Assembly (NCBI GenBank): GCA_015060685.1
Contig: SUXZ01000016.1
Coordinates: 1-64,000, forward strand
Source: Mediterranea massiliensis
Lineage (GTDB): Bacteria; Bacteroidota; Bacteroidia; Bacteroidales; Bacteroidaceae
Direction: 5' to 3'
Length of the DNA stretch: 64,000 bases
A program made the position numbers and the translations under genes. This document shows, piece after piece, positions 8,564 to 16,657 of the stretch. Under the pieces are notes generated by a model, which made no database searches, was not told the origin of the DNA, and saw only the letters and a program-made list of their open reading frames with translations. The stretch's first letter is position 1. The number at the start of each line of letters is the position of its first letter.

Positions 8564-9523
8564 TTAAATTTTAGAATCTTTCTTTAATAAATTACATAAA
8601 TATTGTATTCTTGACAGTACCACCATGTTCGCATTATCTATTTTATCATTTTGGAATGGTTTTAAATAATTTTCAGTCACCGTAATAGATGAATGTCCCA
8701 TGGCTGCAGAAATAATGCCTGGATGAATCTCACAATAATATGCCATCGTCGCCCATGTGTGTCTGGCTGCATACGTACTAATGTTTGGAATGCTATTATT
8801 CTCTTTTGATATCAGTTTCAAACATTGGTTTATACTCCTTAAGGCTGACTGATACTCAATATAGGCCTTTTCACTCCCTTCGTTGCTTGTAATAATGGGG
8901 AATAAATATGGATTATGGATATCCTTGTCAGACAGCTCTTCTATAAGAGCTTTACTTTCAGGAGTAAGTCTTACGCATAATGGCCTGCCGGTTTTACGCC
9001 TATTATAAAATAAGAAATCACCTCTAATATCAGACTTTCGCAAATAGGCTATATCAACAAAAGGGATGCCTCTAAGTAGAAACATAAGCATAAAATATTT
9101 CTGAGCCTCGCTCAATTTTTCAGTACCTTTACACCTATTATAATGTATAGTGCTATATAACGCTATCATTTCATTCTCACTTAAAGCTAATTTACGTTCA
9201 TTTCGCACGGTTGTATGCACATGTTTAAATAGGTGAGGAACATATTTGGCATGTCCGGATTCTAATGCACGATTATATACTGCTTTTAATACTTTCATAT
9301 AAGTGGCTATTGTATTCCATTTACATGAGTGAGCTCTCAAATGATTTTCATAGTTCTTAAGCAATGTTGGTGTCAATTTCGAAAATGACAAATCCTTGCT
9401 ACCAATAAAAGTGGAAAATGAATTGTAGGTACTTTGATAGACGTGGGATGTCCCCCATTGATTGTTTTGGCGTTGTTCTTCTATGATTATCATCAGATAA
9501 TTCAATAAATTACACTTTTTCAT
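8564..9523 (-). CDS. Tyrosine recombinase inside the invertible segment
   Basis: DNA recombinase of 319 aa, shorter than the one at 19-1215 because it lacks the N-terminal arm domain. A SAM-like core-binding domain (about 20-110) precedes the catalytic domain. Signatures: Arg in FLLRGIPFVDIAYL, RRKTG, box II in ARHTWAT, AMGHSS and the nucleophile Tyr286 in TENYL. Flanked by the 75-bp inverted repeats, it is the obvious candidate for inverting its own segment. It is transcribed leftward, straight through the left repeat into the collagen-like lipoprotein gene, with no GC-rich terminator between. I find no clear promoter for it, so expression may be low. Confidence 0.93.
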   Translation of the reverse strand: MKKCNLLNYLMIIIEEQRQNNQWGTSHVYQSTYNSFSTFIGSKDLSFSKLTPTLLKNYENHLRAHSCKWNTIATYMKVLKAVYNRALESGHAKYVPHLFKHVHTTVRNERKLALSENEMIALYSTIHYNRCKGTEKLSEAQKYFMLMFLLRGIPFVDIAYLRKSDIRGDFLFYNRRKTGRPLCVRLTPESKALIEELSDKDIHNPYLFPIITSNEGSEKAYIEYQSALRSINQCLKLISKENNSIPNISTYAARHTWATMAYYCEIHPGIISAAMGHSSITVTENYLKPFQNDKIDNANMVVLSRIQYLCNLLKKDSKI

Positions 9524-9585
9524 TTGTATAAAATTAAAAGAGAATTAATATTTTTTGATTCTTACTTAAAAAAACTAACATTTTT

Positions 9586-9617
9586 CTTGTGCAGTAAATA
9601 AAAAATGTCTATGTTTG
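9586..9617 (+). promoter_or_regulatory. Invertible promoter, now driving the coiled-coil lipoprotein gene
   Basis: CTTG (9586-9589), a 20-nt spacer, then a perfect TATGTTTG (9610-9617) fit the Bacteroidetes promoter. Transcription would start at about 9624, 10 bp before the right inverted repeat, giving a leader of about 90 nt that is mostly repeat sequence. No equivalent exists beside the left repeat. Confidence 0.8.
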
Positions 9618-9633
9618 CAGCGATAAATTAGCC

Positions 9634-9708
9634 GTTAACTATAAAGTAACGGAAAAAAAGTGAGAAATAATTAACAAACCATTTTTTTTAATTTATAAAT
9701 TAAAGTTT
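9634..9708. repeat. Inner inverted repeat, right copy (75 bp, perfect)
   Basis: Perfect reverse-complement match to 8443-8517. The identity runs from GTTAACT to AAAGTTT and stops 7 bp before the ATG of the coiled-coil lipoprotein gene. Includes the palindrome TTTAATTTATAAATTAAA at 9687-9704. The GTTAACT...AAGTAAC end is a second candidate for recombinase core binding. Confidence 0.97.
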
Positions 9709-9715
9709 TTTTATT

Positions 9716-12535
9716 ATGAACAAAAAGTTTTTAAATGCAATCCTGTTAGGAGCCTTAATCTTAGGATCTACAGGAACGTTCACTTCTTGTAAAGACTACG
9801 ATGACGACATCAATGCAATTGAAGGTCGTTTGGATAGCCTTGAAGAATTGACTTCAAGTATTACTCAAATGAAGAGTGATATTGCAGCAGCTAAGAGTGA
9901 AGCTCAAAATGCTTTGTCTCAAGCACAAAAAGGTATTACCGATGCTCAAGCAGCCCTTAAGAAGGCCGAAGATGCATTGAAAGAAGCTGAAGCCAGTGCT
10001 GATGCTGCAGACGTTGATGCTCTTAAGGCAGAAATCGCTTCTTTAAAGAACAAGATTAGTGAATTGGAAGGCACTATCAGCGATTCTGAAGGTAAGTTGA
10101 AAGACTTGACTGCTTTGGAAGAAAAAATCGAGCAAGTAGAAAGTGCCCTCGCTGGCAAGGCTGACAAGTCTGAATTGACTTCAATTGCTAACGAAATTGC
10201 AAAATTGAAAGAAGAAGTTAAGGCTGCCGTTGGTACCGAGTTGAGCAGCTTGACTTTCATCCCAAAAGCATATGTTGACGGTGTTGAAGCTATCGTATTC
10301 GGTTCATTCGAATATAACGCTTTGACTATGACTAAGCTCAACAGCAAGGACGAAAATTACACTAAAGCTAATACTGCTACAGTTGTTAATCCTGCTGTAT
10401 ATGCTGAATATCATGTTTCTCCTTCAACTATCACACTTGACCAATTGAAAGACAAACTTTCATTCGATGTTTTGGCAAATTCTGATTATTATAGCACTCG
10501 TGCAGCTGCTTCTAAGGATTTCGCTGTTACTCCAACATTCGAATCTTTCAAGAATGGTATCTTGAAAGTTAAGGTAAACATCACCGGTATCCCTGCTACA
10601 GAAGAAAAGATTTCTGTAATTGCTTTGCAAGTAAAGAGAGAAGATGGTAAGGTAATCACTTCTGACTATGCAACTGTTTACAAGCAAGACATGGATGATT
10701 TGGCTATTGCTGACCCAACTAACAAGGTAGAAGACGAACACTACAGAACTTTGATCAATGCTGAAAATGTTGGCTATAACACAACTAAGGCTTGGGAAAA
10801 TATCGCTGATGAAAGTGTTGATACTACTTTTGTATATGACCAATCATTGGATTTGAAGGCTATCACTGTTGCTCACGCTTTGGGTGCAAATAAGTGTACT
10901 GCTGCTGACCTTGAAAAATTAGGTTTCGCTTTCAACTTCGAAGTTGTTAAGAACTACAAGATTGGTAATCCAGAAACTCCTCAAGAAGAGTTTGCTAAGA
11001 TTGAAGATGGCAAGTTGTATGCTAAGGTATATGATGCAAACAACGGTCTTCGTGCTGCTATCGGCCGTACTCCTATCATCCGTGCAACTATCGTTGATAC
11101 TAACAACAAGAACGCTATCGTTAAGGTTGCTTACATCAAGGTTAAGATTGTTGATACTGACCAAGCTCCTGTAGAAGCAAGCATCGAATTGACAATTCCT
11201 GCATTCAAGTACAATTGTGGTGATGTAACTCAATCAGTTCCTGTTAAGGAAATCAACGTCAAGATTTACAACGAACTTGGATTGAGCTTCGAACAATTCT
11301 GCGCTAAGTATCCTAACTTCGAAGATGTAATCGAAGGTGAAAAGGGTTCTGTAGGTACTGTTGTAAGAACAAGCAACTACGAAGAAGGTGAAACTGAAAT
11401 GACTGACATCGTTAAGTGGACTGTTTCTGCAGACGAAATGTGGGACAACGCAGCTAAGGCTATCTCTAACCGCGTAAGATTCTACGATGCAGCTGGTAAC
11501 TATGTAGAATTCAAGTTGGTTTCAACTGTTGCTGACATCCAAAAGGTTTACAATGTAACAACTGCCGACTACATTTCTAACTACTGGAATGCTGAAAAGA
11601 CTTATACTAAGTACAACGTTGCTGTTCCTTCTTCAACTTCTGACGATGATCCTGCAAACTGCGTATTCGTTAACAACTTGAACGCTTCGTTCATTACTTG
11701 GGCTAAGAATAGCACAGTTGGTACTCCTGGTGTATTGAAGCTTGACAAGGCTGTAACAGATATCCAATACTTCTTCTGCAAGGCTGATGTTGAAAAGATT
11801 ACTAAGATTGGTGATGTAGCTGTTAAGTTCACTGTTAGCGCTGATGGTTTGACATTGTCAGCTACAGTTAACAAGGTTACAGAAGAAATCGCAGTTATCA
11901 ACAACGACAACACTAATGCTGAAATTCCTAACATCATTACTTATAACAAGGATAGCGAAATCGCTAAGCAATTGTTGAACACTAGCGCAATGTACACATT
12001 CATCGGTGCTAAGGGCATCGTTTGCAACGCTAAGGGTGATAAGGAAGTTAAGATCACATTCGACGGTAAGGATCACTTCCAAGCTAACTTCATCCGTCCT
12101 GTTAACATTGCAGAAAAGGCAGCTGATAACTTCATTGATGGTGTTGACTTCGGTGAAAAGGGTTCATTCATCCGCTTGGAAGACTTGATTGCTCCTTACG
12201 ACTGGCGTGATCGTTACTTCAGCGAATACAAGAACTACTGGGGTTACTACGGTGAATTCACTATCACTGCTGACATTGATAAGGCAGAATGTGACTTGAA
12301 CGGTAAACGTGCTGCTATCCCTGTAACAGTAGAATTGAAGCAAGAACCTGCAGGTACAATGGGTACTGGTAAGGATGCTAAGACTTCAGAATATGGTTTC
12401 ATCACTTACAAGAACAACGGTACTAAGGTTTCTGAATTCAACATCTACCTCAAGGTTAAGGTTGAATATGGTTGGGGTATCATCTACACTGACTATATTG
12501 AAGTTCCTGTAGCATCAACCATTACTAATAACTAA
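9716..12535 (+). CDS. Large surface lipoprotein with coiled-coil stalk (switchable partner B)
   Basis: Predicted exported lipoprotein of 939 aa, function unknown. It starts MNKKFLNA like its partner, with a lipobox ending TFTSC (acylated Cys25) and then KDYDDD. A long Ala/Glu/Lys coiled coil (about 30-180) takes the place of the partner's collagen-like stalk. From FIPKAYVDG on, beta-rich domains follow, with segments matching the partner (TRAAASKDF, VAYIKVKIVD). It has the promoter in the orientation seen here, so it is predicted ON. Codons are strongly biased (AAG, AAC, TTC, GCT, GTT), as in the ribosomal and EF-Ts genes of this window, suggesting very high expression, perhaps as a surface layer. 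Phase-variable S-layer-like glycoproteins switched by DNA inversion are known in Parabacteroides distasonis. Confidence 0.87.
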   Translation: MNKKFLNAILLGALILGSTGTFTSCKDYDDDINAIEGRLDSLEELTSSITQMKSDIAAAKSEAQNALSQAQKGITDAQAALKKAEDALKEAEASADAADVDALKAEIASLKNKISELEGTISDSEGKLKDLTALEEKIEQVESALAGKADKSELTSIANEIAKLKEEVKAAVGTELSSLTFIPKAYVDGVEAIVFGSFEYNALTMTKLNSKDENYTKANTATVVNPAVYAEYHVSPSTITLDQLKDKLSFDVLANSDYYSTRAAASKDFAVTPTFESFKNGILKVKVNITGIPATEEKISVIALQVKREDGKVITSDYATVYKQDMDDLAIADPTNKVEDEHYRTLINAENVGYNTTKAWENIADESVDTTFVYDQSLDLKAITVAHALGANKCTAADLEKLGFAFNFEVVKNYKIGNPETPQEEFAKIEDGKLYAKVYDANNGLRAAIGRTPIIRATIVDTNNKNAIVKVAYIKVKIVDTDQAPVEASIELTIPAFKYNCGDVTQSVPVKEINVKIYNELGLSFEQFCAKYPNFEDVIEGEKGSVGTVVRTSNYEEGETEMTDIVKWTVSADEMWDNAAKAISNRVRFYDAAGNYVEFKLVSTVADIQKVYNVTTADYISNYWNAEKTYTKYNVAVPSSTSDDDPANCVFVNNLNASFITWAKNSTVGTPGVLKLDKAVTDIQYFFCKADVEKITKIGDVAVKFTVSADGLTLSATVNKVTEEIAVINNDNTNAEIPNIITYNKDSEIAKQLLNTSAMYTFIGAKGIVCNAKGDKEVKITFDGKDHFQANFIRPVNIAEKAADNFIDGVDFGEKGSFIRLEDLIAPYDWRDRYFSEYKNYWGYYGEFTITADIDKAECDLNGKRAAIPVTVELKQEPAGTMGTGKDAKTSEYGFITYKNNGTKVSEFNIYLKVKVEYGWGIIYTDYIEVPVASTITNN

Positions 12536-12558
12536 GAAGTTATTCCCCTAACAAAATA

Positions 12559-12634
12559 GAATTTTCCTAATGGAAATAATTCTTTTTCAAAAAAGGTAAA
12601 ATGAATAAGGGGCGGCCTGTGAAGGTCGCCCCTT
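12559..12634 (+). repeat. Distal inverted repeat, right copy (3' end of lipoprotein gene)
   Basis: Counterpart of 5304-5382 in opposite orientation. The match covers TTTCCTA-TGGAAAT, TTCTTTTTCAAAAAAGG followed by GTAAAAT, and the terminator core. It marks the outer border of the inverted duplication. Confidence 0.85.
12607..12634 (+). terminator. Terminator of the coiled-coil lipoprotein gene
   Basis: GGGGCGGCCT and AGGTCGCCCC pair (one wobble) around a GTGA loop, followed by TTTATTATA, 70 bp after the stop codon. Homologous to the partner terminator at 5304-5337. Confidence 0.9.
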
Positions 12635-12659
12635 TATTATATTAATAATGTTACACAAT

Positions 12660-12690
12660 AAAGGCTGCAAACTTAAAGAATGCAGCCTTT
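12660..12690. terminator. Bidirectional terminator between lipoprotein and patatin genes
   Basis: AAAGGCTGCA and TGCAGCCTTT form a perfect 10-bp stem around 11 nt. It lies 29 bp after the stop of the minus-strand patatin gene and behind the plus-strand lipoprotein terminator. Confidence 0.8.
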
Positions 12691-12718
12691 ATAACTAAAA
12701 TAGAATAATATATGGTAA

Positions 12719-13729
12719 TCAGATAGACAAGCTATCGGGATGAGCTGATTCGTATCTATCCAAGGCCTCGCGCATCAGTTGGCGACCGACTTCGGAAATC
12801 TCGCTTGCCTTGGCATAATCCGATATTTCGCCATAAGCATCGAAAGACATCCTTACCAACACATCGGGTTGGTGGATTTGAATGGCCAATTCGGTATTGT
12901 GATGGTTCATCAGGTTAAAGGTACGATCCAATATATCGTAGTAATTGTCTTCGTAATCCAAAGCTGTATCTTCATCGAATGCCTTACGATAGCTTATCAC
13001 ATCTTTCAAAAGAGAGATGCTTTTGCTACCGGCATACTTCAAGCGAGTCAACAAGGTGTCTTCCGTACTTTTTACATGAGCTATCAGCTCTCGCATTTCT
13101 GTACGTTTCTGTATTTCAAACGATTCATCTTTCTGGCGGGCATCGTGTTCGCGAAGCAGGATTTGCCTGATTTCATCCACATCCACATAATTCACATCGA
13201 ATGCCACCAAGATATCCTCACCACTTCGTGCCACCCTGCTCATTGGCAAGCAATTGGCTATTCCGCCATCAATCAGTGTAGTCAAACCATATTTCACGGG
13301 ACGGAAAAGCGAAGGAATGGAGATAGATGCCCGGATGGCATCGAATAGCTTTCCGCTATTGAACACTACCTCCTGACCGGTATATAAATCGGTAGCGATG
13401 GTACAATAAGGGATAGGCAAATCTTCGATATTGATATCGGGCACTACCTCTTTCATGGCCGAAATAATTCTGTCGCCCTTTACAAAATGATTCTTGCTGA
13501 TAGACAGATCCATCAGTGTAAATACCTTCCAAGCATCGAGCGAATAGAGCCATTCCTTGAATTGCGGCAAGGCGCCACATGCATATACGCCACCTATCAG
13601 CGAACCGATGGAGGTACCCGCTATAGATGTGATATTGTAACCTCTTTCGACAAGTTCTTCAATTGCACCGATATAAGCAAAACCGCGCGGGCCACCGCTG
13701 GATAGTGCCAAAGCTACATTTTTCTTCAT
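12719..13729 (-). CDS. Patatin-like phospholipase family protein
   Basis: Predicted serine lipid acyl hydrolase of 336 aa acting on phospholipids by a Ser-Asp dyad. Visible are the oxyanion-hole motif SSGGPRG (residues 10-16), the nucleophile Ser40 in GTSIGS, and the DGGI motif with the catalytic Asp. There is no signal peptide, so it is probably cytoplasmic or membrane-associated, close to the RssA/NTE type. The start at 13729 is chosen because a TATCTTTG -7 box at 13755-13748 overlaps the upstream alternative start at 13750. Convergent with the lipoprotein gene; monocistronic. Confidence 0.9.
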   Translation of the reverse strand: MKKNVALALSSGGPRGFAYIGAIEELVERGYNITSIAGTSIGSLIGGVYACGALPQFKEWLYSLDAWKVFTLMDLSISKNHFVKGDRIISAMKEVVPDINIEDLPIPYCTIATDLYTGQEVVFNSGKLFDAIRASISIPSLFRPVKYGLTTLIDGGIANCLPMSRVARSGEDILVAFDVNYVDVDEIRQILLREHDARQKDESFEIQKRTEMRELIAHVKSTEDTLLTRLKYAGSKSISLLKDVISYRKAFDEDTALDYEDNYYDILDRTFNLMNHHNTELAIQIHQPDVLVRMSFDAYGEISDYAKASEISEVGRQLMREALDRYESAHPDSLSI

Positions 13730-13769
13730 GATATTGGATGTTTGGTGCAAAGATAGTAAGTTTAAAAGA

Positions 13770-13793
13770 AAAGCGTAGAAATCTCTACGCTTT
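13770..13793 (-). terminator. Terminator after the superoxide reductase gene
   Basis: AAAGCGTAGA and TCTACGCTTT pair perfectly around AATC; on the minus strand the stem is followed by TCTTTTAAA. It lies 23 bp after the stop at 13816. Confidence 0.8.
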
Positions 13794-13815
13794 TACTTCA
13801 TCACTTTAATGACTT

Positions 13816-14190
13816 TTACAATTCTGTCTTCCACAATCCGTGCAGATTGCAATATTCGTAAACCGCAACCGGCTTGCCTGAGCATACACAGACAACGGCT
13901 TCGGGCTTATCTTTCAAATCGACGCGGATGCCGCCGTTTTCCATTTCCACATAGATGAAAGCGATGTGATGCTCTTCGGTCATCGGATGAGCTACGCTAC
14001 CAACTTCTACCTTGATTTTACAATCGTCCAAGCGAGTTACTACCGGCACATGCTTTTCGTTGCTTGCATCGACTGTATTCGGTACAAGTTCTTGCATTTT
14101 TTCGCCACAACATACTACGGGGACACCGCTATCTACTACTTTTACTATCACATTACCACAATGGTTGCATTTATAAAACTTTGTTGCCAT
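13816..14190 (-). CDS. dfx: Desulfoferrodoxin / superoxide reductase
   Basis: Reduces superoxide to hydrogen peroxide without making oxygen, an oxidative-stress defence of anaerobes. The 124-aa protein has both iron sites: an N-terminal desulforedoxin-type centre (CNHC near the start, then VVCCGE) and the C-terminal catalytic domain with the ligands HVPVV, HPMTEEHH and CNLHGLW. Both present make it a two-iron class I enzyme. A promoter match (TTG, 20 nt, TATATTTG at 14239-14232) lies upstream. It stands alone between patatin and panE, divergent from panE. Confidence 0.96.
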   Translation of the reverse strand: MATKFYKCNHCGNVIVKVVDSGVPVVCCGEKMQELVPNTVDASNEKHVPVVTRLDDCKIKVEVGSVAHPMTEEHHIAFIYVEMENGGIRVDLKDKPEAVVCVCSGKPVAVYEYCNLHGLWKTEL

Positions 14191-14231
14191 AATCTTTATT
14201 TTTTAAGGGTTAATTATCTATTTCTTTGTTG

Positions 14232-14262
14232 CAAATATAGTTCAAATCCATTTATCTGCCAA
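14232..14262 (-). promoter_or_regulatory. Promoter of the superoxide reductase gene
   Basis: Minus strand TTG (14262-14260), 20-nt spacer, perfect TATATTTG (14239-14232), about 40 bp before the start codon. Confidence 0.6.
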
Positions 14263-14322
14263 CAGATAAAATCTATCGGGGTATTTATTCTTTCTATTTC
14301 ACCTAAACAAGGGAAGCGTATA

Positions 14323-14354
14323 TTTGGTTCAAATAAAATCTTGATGTACCTTTG
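14323..14354 (+). promoter_or_regulatory. Promoter of panE
   Basis: TTTG (14323-14326), 20-nt spacer, TACCTTTG (14347-14354): a full match to the Bacteroidetes promoter. It puts the true panE start at 14379 and rules out an upstream in-frame start that overlaps the -7 box. Confidence 0.8.
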
Positions 14355-14378
14355 CAAGGTTTTCGAAAATTCAAAAAG

Positions 14379-15308
14379 ATGAAATACGCAATTATAGGAA
14401 CAGGTGCCGTAGGAGGCTTTTATGGTGGAAAGTTGGCCAATGCAGGGAAAGAGGTGCACTTCTTGATGCATAGCGATTATGAATATGTGAAAAAGAACGG
14501 GTTGCAGATTGACTCTTGCGACGGTTCTTTCCATATTGACAACCCGCACGTTTACAACAATACAAACGAAATGCCAAAAGCTGATGTCGTGATTGTTGCA
14601 TTGAAAACTACACGCAACCACTTATTGAGCCAACTGCTACCACCATTGCTGCACAAGGAGACATTGGTTTTGCTTATCCAAAACGGCATCGGTCCGGAAC
14701 CTGAATTACAAAAACATTTTCCCGACCTATATCTTGCTGCAGGATTGGCCTTTATCTGCTCGGCAAAGACCGAACCCGGGCGCGTAAACCACCAATGCTA
14801 CGGAAGCATCAACATTGGTAATTATTCGTGTAAGAACGAAATCGTTTTCGATGGATTGATAACCGATTTCATTGAAGCAGGTATCCAAACCGCCCGAATA
14901 GAATATGAGGAGGCAAGATGGAAAAAGGCGGTATGGAATATGCCTTTCAACGGCATGACGGTGGTAATGAATGCACAAACCAACCAGCTACTGGCCAATC
15001 CTGCTACCATGCAACTTATTCGCAGACAGATGCTCGAAGTAATTGGTGCCGCACAGGCTCTTGGAGTGAAGAACATAGACGAGTCGTTTGCCGACAAGAT
15101 GATACAAAACACACTTGACATGACGCCCTACTCACCTTCCATGAAACTGGATTATGACTTCCACCGCCCCATGGAGATTGATTATCTATACTCCAATGCT
15201 ATAGCCGAAGCACATAAGGTGGGCTTTGCCATGCCTTGTCTTGAAATGTTAGAGGCGCAATTAACGTTTTTGCAAGAGAAGAATCTTGAGAAGAGAAACC
15301 ATCTGTAG
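14379..15308 (+). CDS. panE: 2-dehydropantoate 2-reductase family protein
   Basis: NADPH-dependent reduction of ketopantoate to pantoate on the route to pantothenate and coenzyme A. The 309-aa protein begins with a Rossmann motif (GTGAVGGFYGGKLA), has the conserved LKTT segment and IQNGIG, and a C-terminal ApbA domain with a catalytic-Lys region (RWKKAVWNMPFNGMT) and the conserved PSMKLDYDFHRPMEID stretch. Start chosen from the promoter position. A single gene between dfx and mdh, with hairpins downstream. Family members act on related 2-oxo acids too, so the exact substrate is inferred. Confidence 0.88.
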   Translation: MKYAIIGTGAVGGFYGGKLANAGKEVHFLMHSDYEYVKKNGLQIDSCDGSFHIDNPHVYNNTNEMPKADVVIVALKTTRNHLLSQLLPPLLHKETLVLLIQNGIGPEPELQKHFPDLYLAAGLAFICSAKTEPGRVNHQCYGSINIGNYSCKNEIVFDGLITDFIEAGIQTARIEYEEARWKKAVWNMPFNGMTVVMNAQTNQLLANPATMQLIRRQMLEVIGAAQALGVKNIDESFADKMIQNTLDMTPYSPSMKLDYDFHRPMEIDYLYSNAIAEAHKVGFAMPCLEMLEAQLTFLQEKNLEKRNHL

Positions 15309-15351
15309 GATTTTTTCACAAGCCATAAAGCAAGCCTTAAGCAGCAATAAA

Positions 15352-15385
15352 TTTTCCCAGTAGGGAAAAAATATTTTCCCTTAAG
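15352..15385 (-). repeat. Dispersed 34-nt repeat, divergent copy
   Basis: On the minus strand it begins TTAAGGGAAAATAT like the identical copies at 25620-25653 and 47121-47154, but its second half differs (CCCTACTGGGAAAA). It also forms a small hairpin TTTTCCC-AGTA-GGGAAAA. Next to it, at 15395-15416, TTTTTTCGCA and TGCGAAAAAA pair and could end panE transcription. Confidence 0.6.
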
Positions 15386-15464
15386 GCTAAATATTTTTTC
15401 GCAACTGCGAAAAAATAATCGGGTTTTAGTTTGATTTTCGCTATAAGGAAATATTACCAAACGA

Positions 15465-15498
15465 AAAAAGGCGCACTGCATAAGCAATGCGCCTTTTT
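15465..15498. terminator. Bidirectional terminator between panE and mdh
   Basis: AAAAAGGCGCA (15465-15475) and TGCGCCTTTTT (15488-15498) pair perfectly with A and T tracts on either side. It serves the convergent panE and mdh genes. Confidence 0.9.
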
Positions 15499-15519
15499 AG
15501 TATTTAGCAAAAAGCGGGA

Positions 15520-16461
15520 TTAGAGTGCACCCACTTCCTTCAAAGCTTCGTTAGTCTTGCGAACAGCAGCAGCACTTGCGGCAAACTTAGCCTTTTCTTC
15601 TTCGTTCAAATTGATATCAACAATCTTTTCGATACCATTCTTGCCAAGAATTACAGGCACACCACAACAGATGTCTGATTCGCCATATTCGCCTTCCAAG
15701 TATACAGAGCAAGGAATCATCTTCTTTTGGTTGTGGAGGATAGATTCTACTACAGCTGCACCTGCTGCACCTGGAGCATACCATGCTGATGTACCAAGAA
15801 GCTTAGTCAAAGTAGCACCACCTACCATGGTAGAAGCAACGATTTCGTCCAACTTTTCAGCCGAAAGCAAGTTGCTTACAGGAATACCCTTATAAGTAGC
15901 CAAGCGAGCCAAAGGAATCATAGTAGTATCGCCGTGACCACCGATTACCATGCCTTCTACTTCGTTTGCATTGCAACCCAAAGCTTGTGACAAGAAATAC
16001 TTGAAGCGTGAGCTATCCAAAGCACCACCCATACCGATGATACGATTCTTTGGCAAGCCAAGAGACTTCAATGCCAAATAGGTCATGGTATCCATTGGGT
16101 TAGAGATAACAACCAAGATTGCATTGGGTGAATACTTCAAGATGTTTTGAGCTACCGACTTCACGATACCAGCATTTACACCAATCAACTCTTCGCGAGT
16201 CATACCTGGCTTGCGAGGAATACCAGAAGTGATTACCACTACATCCGAATTAGCAGTCTTCTCATAATCGTTGGTGCAACCCACAATGGTGGTGTCGAAA
16301 CCCAACAGTTGAGCAGTCTGCATCATATCCATTGCCTTACCTTCTGAAACGCCTTCTTTCACGTCCAGCATTACAACTTCATCGGCCACTTCGTTAAAAG
16401 CCAATACATTGGCGCATGTAGCACCTACGTTACCTGCACCTACTACGGTTACTTTTGACAT
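15520..16461 (-). CDS. mdh: Malate dehydrogenase
   Basis: NAD-dependent interconversion of malate and oxaloacetate in the reductive branch leading to succinate. The 313-aa protein is of the lactate dehydrogenase-like type: nucleotide-binding GAGNVGATCANVLA at the N-terminus, substrate Arg in GIPRKPGMTREELI, NPMDTMTYL, and the catalytic His in GGHGDTTMIPL. The start at 16461 (MSKVTVVG) is chosen because a TATTTTTG box lies at 16512-16505, inside the longer alternative frame. Monocistronic, followed by a strong terminator. Confidence 0.96.
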   Translation of the reverse strand: MSKVTVVGAGNVGATCANVLAFNEVADEVVMLDVKEGVSEGKAMDMMQTAQLLGFDTTIVGCTNDYEKTANSDVVVITSGIPRKPGMTREELIGVNAGIVKSVAQNILKYSPNAILVVISNPMDTMTYLALKSLGLPKNRIIGMGGALDSSRFKYFLSQALGCNANEVEGMVIGGHGDTTMIPLARLATYKGIPVSNLLSAEKLDEIVASTMVGGATLTKLLGTSAWYAPGAAGAAVVESILHNQKKMIPCSVYLEGEYGESDICCGVPVILGKNGIEKIVDINLNEEEKAKFAASAAAVRKTNEALKEVGAL

Positions 16462-16657
16462 AATAATATCTTTTAAAGTTTTAGATAATAATTCTATTTT
16501 GGCACAAAAATACAACGTAACTATTGATTGAAGAAATATTTCCGTAATATTTTTAGTAAATTAAACAATTAGTTGCCTCCGGAAGTGCTACGATACAACT
16601 ATTATTGCTATTTTTGCGGTGAAATTTAAGGTAAAACAGATAACCTCCTATTAAAAC

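Larger units (their letters stand above)
8518..9633. mobile_element. Predicted invertible segment with recombinase and outward promoter
   Basis: The 1,116 bp between the perfect inverted repeats hold a tyrosine recombinase gene and, 16 bp inside the right repeat, a promoter facing right. The 46 bp between the recombinase stop and the left repeat hold no TTTG/TAnnTTTG promoter facing left. Inversion would place the promoter at about 8534-8565, facing the collagen-like gene. That the segment inverts is inferred from this layout; no inverted molecule is seen here. Confidence 0.8.
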
